Of a stretch of 64,000 nt of DNA, positions 58,501-64,000 are shown one piece after another; position 1 is the stretch's first letter, and each line of letters opens with the position of its first letter. A program made the translations under genes and the position numbers. The notes under the pieces were generated by a model. That model did no database searches. It saw only the letters and a program-made list of their open reading frames with translations, and was not told the origin of the DNA. Origin of the DNA: Microbacterium hydrocarbonoxydans (lineage in GTDB: Bacteria; Actinomycetota; Actinomycetes; Actinomycetales; Microbacteriaceae); contig NZ_JAAKXW010000005.1 in assembly GCF_011752045.1 (NCBI RefSeq), positions 124,001 to 188,000 of the forward strand. Direction: 5' to 3'.

Positions 58501-60075
58501 TCAGCGTGCCCGCAGATCCTTGCGCAGGATCTTCCCGGAGGCCGACTTCGGGATCGCATCGATGAACTCGACCCGACGCACCTTCTCGTGCGGGGCCACG
58601 TGGGAGGCGACATGCGCCATCACGGCATCCTCGTCGAGCTCTGCTCCCGACTGTCGCACAACGAACGCTTTCGGGACCTCCTGCGCGTCGTCGTCGGGAA
58701 CCCCGATCACCGCGGCGTCGGCGATCGCCGGATGCTCCAGGAGCACCGCCTCCAGCACGGCCGGAGCGACCTGGTAGCCCTTGTACTTGATCAGCTCCTT
58801 GAGCCGGTCGACGATGCGGAAGATGCCGTCGTGGGTGACCGTGGCGATGTCGCCGGTGTGCAGCCAGCCGTCCGCGTCGATCATCTCCGCCGTGGCGTCC
58901 TCCCGTCCGAGGTAGCCGGTCATGACCTGGGGGCCGCGCACCCAGAGCTCGCCGGGCGCGCTGACACCCTCGGCCGGCTGCTCGATGTCGGCACCCGTCT
59001 CCGGGTCGACCAGGCGCGCCTGGGTGTTCGGCACGAGAGGGCCGATGCTGGAGCGGTCGATGTCGTCGCGGTGCTCGGAGATGAGGTTCACGGCGGGGCT
59101 GGTCTCGGTCATGCCGTAGCCCTGGGTGACCGTGCAGCCGAGCCGTTCGGCGACGGCGGCGGCGAGGGCGCCGTCGAGCGGGGCGGCGCCGGAGAAGACG
59201 ACCTTCACGGAGGACAGGTCGTACTGGTCGACGATCGGATGCTTCGCCAGCGCGACCGCGATCGGCGGGGCGACGAACACCCAGGTGGTGCGGTGCTCGG
59301 CGATGATCCGCAGGAACTCGACGAGGTCGAACTTCGGCATGGTGACGAGCGCGGCGCGCTGCCGCAGAGCGAAGTTCAGCAGCACCGTCATCCCGTAGAT
59401 GTGGAAGAAGGGGAGCACGGCGAGCACGCGGTCGGTCTCGTCGACGCCGAGCACGGGGCGGCATTGGGAGACGTTCGCGACGAGGTTGCGGTGCGTGAGC
59501 ATGACCCCCTTCGGCCGGCCCGTGGTGCCGGAGGAGTAAGGGAGGACCGCGAGGTGCGTGGCGGGGTCGAACATCACGGTCGGGGCCGCGTGTCCCTCTG
59601 CGAGCATCGAGGGGAGTGAGGGATGCCCTTCCGCGCCGTCCAGGACGATGAGATGGTCCGCGTCGATGCCGAGGCGCTCGGCGGCGGCCTGCGCCCCGGC
59701 GAGCAGCGGCGTGACGGTGACCAGCCAGGTCGCACCGGCATCCGTGAGCTGATTCGCGATCTCCTCCGCCGTGTACAGCGAGTTGACGGTCGTGGCGGTG
59801 GCGCCTGCGCGCAGGATGCCATGGAACACGGTGGCGAAGGCGGGGACGTTCGGGCACAGCACGGCGACGCGGGTGCCGACTCCGACCCCGCGGGCGGCCA
59901 GGGCTCCGGCGAAGAGGTCGATCTGGCCCACGAGCTGGCGATAGGTCGTCGTCGCGCCGCTCATGCCGTCGACGAGCGCGACGGTGTCGAGCTGCGATTC
60001 GTCGAGATCCCCGAAGAGGAAGTCGTGGATGGAGACCGCGGGGATCTCCACGTCGGGATAGGGACTGCGCACCAT
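58501..60075 (-). CDS. AMP-forming acyl/aryl-CoA ligase, 4-coumarate-CoA ligase-like
   Basis: 524 residues of the ANL superfamily. Adenylation motif YSSGTTGRPKGVMLTHRN, GYGMTETSPAVN, GWLHTGD and the C-terminal catalytic Lys in PKSASGKILRKDLRA. Overall closest to 4-coumarate/aryl- or medium-chain acyl-CoA ligases; the carboxylate substrate is unknown. ATG 60075 has AAGGAGA 5 bases upstream. An in-frame extension upstream has no ribosome-binding site and overlaps the neighbouring regulator gene. Confidence 0.92.
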   Translation of the reverse strand: MVRSPYPDVEIPAVSIHDFLFGDLDESQLDTVALVDGMSGATTTYRQLVGQIDLFAGALAARGVGVGTRVAVLCPNVPAFATVFHGILRAGATATTVNSLYTAEEIANQLTDAGATWLVTVTPLLAGAQAAAERLGIDADHLIVLDGAEGHPSLPSMLAEGHAAPTVMFDPATHLAVLPYSSGTTGRPKGVMLTHRNLVANVSQCRPVLGVDETDRVLAVLPFFHIYGMTVLLNFALRQRAALVTMPKFDLVEFLRIIAEHRTTWVFVAPPIAVALAKHPIVDQYDLSSVKVVFSGAAPLDGALAAAVAERLGCTVTQGYGMTETSPAVNLISEHRDDIDRSSIGPLVPNTQARLVDPETGADIEQPAEGVSAPGELWVRGPQVMTGYLGREDATAEMIDADGWLHTGDIATVTHDGIFRIVDRLKELIKYKGYQVAPAVLEAVLLEHPAIADAAVIGVPDDDAQEVPKAFVVRQSGAELDEDAVMAHVASHVAPHEKVRRVEFIDAIPKSASGKILRKDLRAR

Positions 60076-60175
60076 GAGATCTCCTTCGATCCGGGTTGTC
60101 GACGGCACCGTCTGATGCGATCCAGTGTCGCACAACAGGACACTCAGTCCCAGGGGTTGTGCGCGTGGATTCCGG

Positions 60176-61396
60176 TCAGACCGGATCGTTGGCCCGGTAG
60201 CGCGTGCCCGGCCGACCCTTGGTGGAGTAGTCGAGCGTGCGGATCGCCCGTCCGGAGCTGGCGAGATGCTCCAGGTAGCGCCGCGCGCTGACGCGGGAGA
60301 TCTGCACGTCCTCGCCGATCTCCGTCGCCGAGGCGTCGGGCCGTGCGGCGAGAGCCGCCGCGACCCGCTCGAGCGTCTCTGCGCTGAGCCCCTTCGGCAG
60401 GCCGAACCGCTCACGGAAGGCGATGATCGCATCCGCGGCCTCCACGCGCCGCACCACGTCGTGCAGCTCGGTGTGGTCGCGCAGCAGCAGCGTCGCCTCG
60501 ACGCCCTCCCCGTCGACCTCGCCGCCCGTGCTCCGCGCGACGAGCACGTGCGATCCGACGATCACCGGCCGGCCGGCGTCCTCGCCCTCGAGGAGCACGG
60601 TGTGCAGCTCCTCGCCGAGCGCCTCCGCGGCGTCGGCGCCGTCGAGGTCGGCCGCGTCCCGGCCGAGGAAGCGCGCGGCGGCGTCGTTGACGAGCGTGAT
60701 CCGGCCGGAGCCGTCGACGGAGACGACGCCCTCGCTGAGGCCGTGCAGCGTCGTCTCCTGGTTCTTCACGAGCGCGGCGATCTGGTGCGGCTCCAGCAGG
60801 TAGATCCGGCGGCGGATGACGGAGGTCACCCAGGCCGACCCGAACACGCCGAGCACCGCGGCCGCGAGCATCGCCGAGATCAGCCAGACGAGGTTCCGGA
60901 GGAACTCGTCGTTGAGCTCGGACTCGAGGATGCCGACGGACGCCGTGCCGATGACCTCTCCGTCGTCGGCGAAGATCGGCACCTTCACGCGCCACGAGGT
61001 GCCCAGCGTGCCGGTCTGGGTGCCGACGTAGATCTGCCCGGACAGGGGGATGGACGGGTCGGTGGAGACCTTCTCGCCGATCCGGTACGGGTTCGGGTGC
61101 GAGTAGCGGATGCCCTCAGCGTTCGCCACCACCACGTAGGCGAGGTCCGAGGCCTCGCGGATGACCTCGGCGATCGGCTGGATGGTCGCGGAGGGGTCCT
61201 CGTCGTCGAAGGCCTCGCGCACCGTGGGAAGGCTGGCGATCGACTGGGCGACGGCCTGCATGCGGTCCTTGTACGACTCCCGGAGGGCCTGCTCCTGGAA
61301 CGCGCCGGCCACGATGCCGGTCGCCAGGGTCACCAGGAACACGATCAGCGCCTGCAGCACGAGCAGCTGCACCCGGAGCGTCATCTTCGAGGCCAC
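60176..61396 (-). CDS. membrane sensor-PAS protein fused to a CitB-type DNA-binding domain, kinase and receiver domains absent
   Basis: 406 residues. Helix 1 about 9-32, extracytoplasmic sensor about 33-167 of CitA/DcuS type (YVVVANAEGIRYSHPNPYRI), helix 2 about 168-192, cytosolic PAS about 213-312 (LSEGVVSVDGSGRITLVNDA). At the place where a CitA kinase continues into its His-box (RHEFSNRLH type) and ATPase domain, the sequence passes within about 20 residues to LPKGLSAETLERVAAAL and SRVSARRYLEHLASSGRA, the winged-helix C-terminus of CitB/DpiA-type response regulators. There is no His-box, HATPase or receiver. GTG 61396 has GAGGAGA upstream; longer frames run through the promoter repeats. 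Divergent from tctCBA, which it probably controls. Confidence 0.88.
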   Translation of the reverse strand: MASKMTLRVQLLVLQALIVFLVTLATGIVAGAFQEQALRESYKDRMQAVAQSIASLPTVREAFDDEDPSATIQPIAEVIREASDLAYVVVANAEGIRYSHPNPYRIGEKVSTDPSIPLSGQIYVGTQTGTLGTSWRVKVPIFADDGEVIGTASVGILESELNDEFLRNLVWLISAMLAAAVLGVFGSAWVTSVIRRRIYLLEPHQIAALVKNQETTLHGLSEGVVSVDGSGRITLVNDAAARFLGRDAADLDGADAAEALGEELHTVLLEGEDAGRPVIVGSHVLVARSTGGEVDGEGVEATLLLRDHTELHDVVRRVEAADAIIAFRERFGLPKGLSAETLERVAAALAARPDASATEIGEDVQISRVSARRYLEHLASSGRAIRTLDYSTKGRPGTRYRANDPV

Positions 61397-61558
61397 CAGA
61401 CCATTCTCCTCGCTGCACGCGTGCGCGACGAGGGGCCGTGGACGGCGTTCGAGACCAATAGTTTCAGAACTCCGACCAATGGTTTCCGAAGCTTGAGCGG
61501 CTGCATCCACGCCTCCAAGGTGGACGGACAGCAACCCGAACGCTCAAGGAGGAGCGCA
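61397..61558. promoter_or_regulatory. divergent regulator/tctC promoter region with two direct repeats
   Basis: GACCAATAGTTTCAGAA (61453-61469) and GACCAATGGTTTCCGAA (61474-61490) match at 15 of 17 positions. Their start-to-start distance is exactly 21 bp, two helical turns, so a tandem protein pair would sit on one DNA face. They are AT-rich islands in GC-rich DNA midway between the divergent genes. Best read as the binding site of the adjacent regulator. Confidence 0.7.
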
Positions 61559-62578
61559 ATGAAGCAATCACGCATCGCCACGGTCGGCGCCGTTCTCGCA
61601 GCCGCCGCACTGGCACTCACCGCCTGCTCCGGCGGAAGCGCACCCGCGGGAGGCGGGGGAGGCGGCGAGGAGGAGGCTGTCGCCATCGAGGACGTCAAGA
61701 TCGTCGTGCCCGCCGACCCGGGCGGCGGCTGGGACCAGACCGGCCGCGCCATGTCGAAGGTGCTCACGGACGACGAGATCGTCGGCTCGGCACCGGTCTC
61801 CAACGTCGGCGGAGCCGGCGGCACCGTCGGGCTCGCCCAGCTCGCGAACGAGAAGGACCCGGCGACGCTCATGGTGATGGGCCTGGTCATGGTCGGCGCG
61901 ATCGAGACCAACGCGTCCGCGGTGCGCCTCGAGGACACCGCGCCGATCGCGCGGCTCACGGACGAGCCGCTCGTGGTCGTGGTTCCGGAGAGCTCGAAAT
62001 ACGAGACGCTCGAGGACCTCGTGGAGGACGTCGTCGACAAGGGCCAGGAGGTGCGGGTGACCGGCGGCTCCGCCGGAGGTGCCGATCACATCCTCGCCGG
62101 ACTCCTGCTCGAGGCTGCCGGCGTCGACGGGGCCGACATCCCCTCGAAGCTGAACTACACGCCGAACTCCGGCGGTGGTGAGGCGGTGTCCCTGCTCGTC
62201 GGCAACAAGGTCGAGGCGGGCATCTCCGGCGTCGGCGAGTTCCTGCAGTACATCGAGGACGGCTCGATGCGGGCGCTCGCGGTGTCGGGCTCCGAGCCCG
62301 TCGAATCGCTGAAGGACGTGCCCACCATCACCGAGGCCGGCTACGACGTCGTGCTCACCAACTGGCGCGGCGTGGTCGCACCCGGCGGCATCTCCGATGG
62401 GGAGCGCGCAGAGCTCGAGCGCATCGTCACCGAGCTGCACGACTCCGACGCGTGGGCAGAGGAGCTCGAGACCAAGGGCTGGGCGGATGCCTTCCTCACC
62501 GGGGACGACTTCGACGCCTTCCTCGAGGAGAACATCGCCGATGTCACCGGCACCCTGAAGAACATCGGGCTGATCTGA
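61559..62578 (+). CDS. tctC: tripartite tricarboxylate transporter substrate-binding lipoprotein
   Basis: 339 residues. Lipoprotein signal (RIATVGAVLAAAALALTAC), Gly/Glu-rich spacer, then the TctC/Bug fold: IVVPADPGGGWDQTGRAMSK, VSNVGGAGGTVGLAQLA, GSAGGADHILAGLLLEAAG, TNWRGVVAPGGIS. It binds citrate-like tri- or dicarboxylates and delivers them to TctA/TctB. AAGGAGG precedes the ATG. First gene of tctC-tctB-tctA. Confidence 0.94.
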   Translation: MKQSRIATVGAVLAAAALALTACSGGSAPAGGGGGGEEEAVAIEDVKIVVPADPGGGWDQTGRAMSKVLTDDEIVGSAPVSNVGGAGGTVGLAQLANEKDPATLMVMGLVMVGAIETNASAVRLEDTAPIARLTDEPLVVVVPESSKYETLEDLVEDVVDKGQEVRVTGGSAGGADHILAGLLLEAAGVDGADIPSKLNYTPNSGGGEAVSLLVGNKVEAGISGVGEFLQYIEDGSMRALAVSGSEPVESLKDVPTITEAGYDVVLTNWRGVVAPGGISDGERAELERIVTELHDSDAWAEELETKGWADAFLTGDDFDAFLEENIADVTGTLKNIGLI

Positions 62579-62579
62579 C

Positions 62580-63125
62580 ATGGAAGCCCCGATCCTCGGG
62601 GCGAGCGGGCGGGCCGAGGCGACTCGGCCCGCCCCGCGGGTTCCCCTCGGTGAACTCGTCTTCGCCCTGCTCCTGCTCGCCCTCGGCGTCTTCGCGCTCG
62701 CGGGCGTCTTCGCCATCCACGTGCCCGTGGGGGTGACGGTCGGACCGACGGTCTTCCCGATCTTCGTCTCGATCATCCTGCTCGGCTCAGCCGCCGCCGT
62801 GCTCGTCTCGATCCTGCGCGGGAACCGCGCCGAGGTCGAAGAGGCCGAGGACATCGACCCCGATGCGAAGACCGACTGGCTGACCCTCGCGAAGATCGTC
62901 GGCGCGGTCGTCGCCCACCTGCTGCTCATCGACGTCATCGGCTGGGCTCCGGCGGCAGCCGTGCTCTTCGGCGTCGTGGCCTGGTCGCTGGGCGCCAAGC
63001 GCTGGTGGCTCGCGTTCACGATCGGCCTCGCGGTCGGCCTCGTCGTGCAGATCGTGTTCGGCGGTCTCATGGGGCTGTCGCTGCCCTGGGGGCCGGCTCT
63101 CGGCTGGCTGGGAGGGATGTTCTGA
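62580..63125 (+). CDS. tctB: tripartite tricarboxylate transporter small membrane subunit
   Basis: 181 residues with four hydrophobic segments ([78 protein letters not shown]). The sequence and position match TctB. Starts 1 bp after tctC; its TGA overlaps the tctA ATG. Confidence 0.93.
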   Translation: MEAPILGASGRAEATRPAPRVPLGELVFALLLLALGVFALAGVFAIHVPVGVTVGPTVFPIFVSIILLGSAAAVLVSILRGNRAEVEEAEDIDPDAKTDWLTLAKIVGAVVAHLLLIDVIGWAPAAAVLFGVVAWSLGAKRWWLAFTIGLAVGLVVQIVFGGLMGLSLPWGPALGWLGGMF

Positions 63126-64000
63126 TGGACAGCTGGACTCTGCTCCTCGAGGGCTTCGCGACGGCGATGCAGCCGCAGTACCTCGTGTTCGCCTTCTTCG
63201 GGGTGCTCATCGGCACCGCCGTCGGCGTGCTGCCCGGCATCGGCCCGGCGATGACCGTCGCCCTTCTGCTGCCGCTCACCTACACGCTCGACCCCACCGC
63301 GGCCCTCATCACCTTCGCCGGCATCTACTACGGCGGCATGTACGGCGGCTCGACGACCAGCATCCTTCTGAACACGCCGGGGGAGTCGGCATCCATCGTC
63401 ACGGCCATCGAGGGCAACAGGATGGCGAAGCTCGGCCGCGGCGCCGCCGCCCTGGCGACCGCGGCGATCGGCTCCTTCATCGCCGGCACCATCGCGACCG
63501 TCGGCCTCACCCTGCTCGCCCCGGTGCTGGCGCAGTTCGCCGTCAACCTGGGGCCCGCCGACTACGTCGCGCTCATCGTGATCGCGTTCATCACCGTCGG
63601 CGCGCTGATCGGCAGCTCGGTCCCCCGGGGCATGACCTCGCTCGGCGTCGGCCTGTTCCTGGGCCTCGTCGGCACCGACACCCTCACGGCGCAGCAGCGC
63701 TACACGCTGGGGCTGCTGCCGCTGTCGGACGGGATCGACATCGTGCTCGTCGCGGTGGGCCTCTTCGCCGTCGGCGAGACGCTGTACATCGCGGCGCGCC
63801 TGCGGCACGGCGGCGTCGACGTCATCCCGGTCACCCGAGGCTGGCGCAGCTGGATGACGAAGGACGACTGGAAGCGCTCCTGGAAGCCGTGGCTGCGGGG
63901 CACCGCGATCGGGTTCCCGATCGGCACGATCCCCGCCGGCGGCGCGGACGTCGCCACCTTCCTCTCCTACGCCACCGAGCGCAGGCTCTCGAAGCACAAG
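63125..64000 (+). CDS. tctA: tripartite tricarboxylate transporter large permease (3' end outside window)
   Basis: 292 codons visible of about 500. TctA family motifs: [20 protein letters not shown] near the N-terminus, [20 protein letters not shown] and [16 protein letters not shown], then [20 protein letters not shown]. Sodium- or proton-coupled 12-helix permease. The frame runs off the window without a stop. Confidence 0.95.
   Translation, partial: MDSWTLLLEGFATAMQPQYLVFAFFGVLIGTAVGVLPGIGPAMTVALLLPLTYTLDPTAALITFAGIYYGGMYGGSTTSILLNTPGESASIVTAIEGNRMAKLGRGAAALATAAIGSFIAGTIATVGLTLLAPVLAQFAVNLGPADYVALIVIAFITVGALIGSSVPRGMTSLGVGLFLGLVGTDTLTAQQRYTLGLLPLSDGIDIVLVAVGLFAVGETLYIAARLRHGGVDVIPVTRGWRSWMTKDDWKRSWKPWLRGTAIGFPIGTIPAGGADVATFLSYATERRLSKHK

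Noticed and set aside
60076..60432. N-terminal extension of the acyl-CoA ligase
   Set aside because: It overlaps the regulator gene, has low-complexity Arg/Ser composition and lacks a ribosome-binding site; ATG 60075 has a good one.
61397..61534. N-terminal extension of the fusion regulator containing two SETIG-type peptide repeats
   Set aside because: The peptide repeat is the translation of the promoter direct repeats; GTG 61396 has a proper ribosome-binding site.

Overview
The window is a contiguous 64 kb piece of a high-GC actinobacterial chromosome. Protein similarity by eye, actinobacterial ribosomal gene order, menaquinone genes, many GTG starts and ATGA/GTGA start-stop overlaps, and the frequent Ala-Ser codon pair GCA-TCC all point to Microbacteriaceae, most likely Microbacterium or a close relative. 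The genus is inferred. I see no rRNA, tRNA, insertion sequence, prophage or CRISPR array.

Layout. 1-5.0 kb: a DevS/DevR-like (DosS/DosR-like) gas or redox sensing two-component pair (kinase truncated by the window edge), then a coupled flavodoxin / beta-CASP metallo-hydrolase / universal stress protein operon, probably a dormancy-type regulon. 5.1-8.7 kb: ArfB ribosome rescue, a membrane protein, an alpha/beta hydrolase, a PQQ-type sugar dehydrogenase lipoprotein and a PLDc_N membrane protein. 8.7-19.7 kb: respiratory quinone genes (menD, isochorismate synthase, ubiE/menG, long-chain polyprenyl diphosphate synthase) and an FprA-type ferredoxin reductase, interspersed with a PPK2 kinase and a coupled NCS1 permease / YtcJ-type amidohydrolase pair. 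19.8-23.2 kb: a lipoprotein, a hydrolase, a GntR regulator and YajQ.

23.4-33.7 kb is the carbohydrate region: a maltose/maltodextrin-type ABC importer (malEFG-like) behind a LacI-type palindrome, a ROK repressor, and a secreted 846-residue protein fusing a GH46 chitosanase, two CBM32-like domains and a metallophosphoesterase, with a CsnR-like operator on its promoter. An MFS transporter, an anchored beta-propeller and a tiny membrane protein follow. 33.8-36.0 kb holds three conserved hypothetical genes.

36.0-58.5 kb is the translation super-locus: str (rpsL-rpsG-fusA-tuf), S10 (rpsJ to rpsQ), spc (rplN to rplO, without an S14 gene), secY-adk-map, a DsbA-like thiol protein, infA-rpmJ-rpsM-rpsK (without rpsD), rpoA and rplQ. 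It is punctuated by strong hairpins and recognisable promoters. An orphan MT0933-type antitoxin lies between tuf and the S10 leader.

58.5-64 kb: an acyl-CoA ligase, then a tripartite tricarboxylate transporter operon (tctC-tctB-tctA, the last truncated by the window end). The divergent regulator is the most unusual gene here. It has the extracytoplasmic sensor and PAS domain of a CitA/DcuS-type kinase joined in frame to the C-terminal DNA-binding domain of a CitB-type response regulator, with the kinase and receiver domains missing. The shared promoter region carries two 17-bp direct repeats spaced exactly 21 bp apart.
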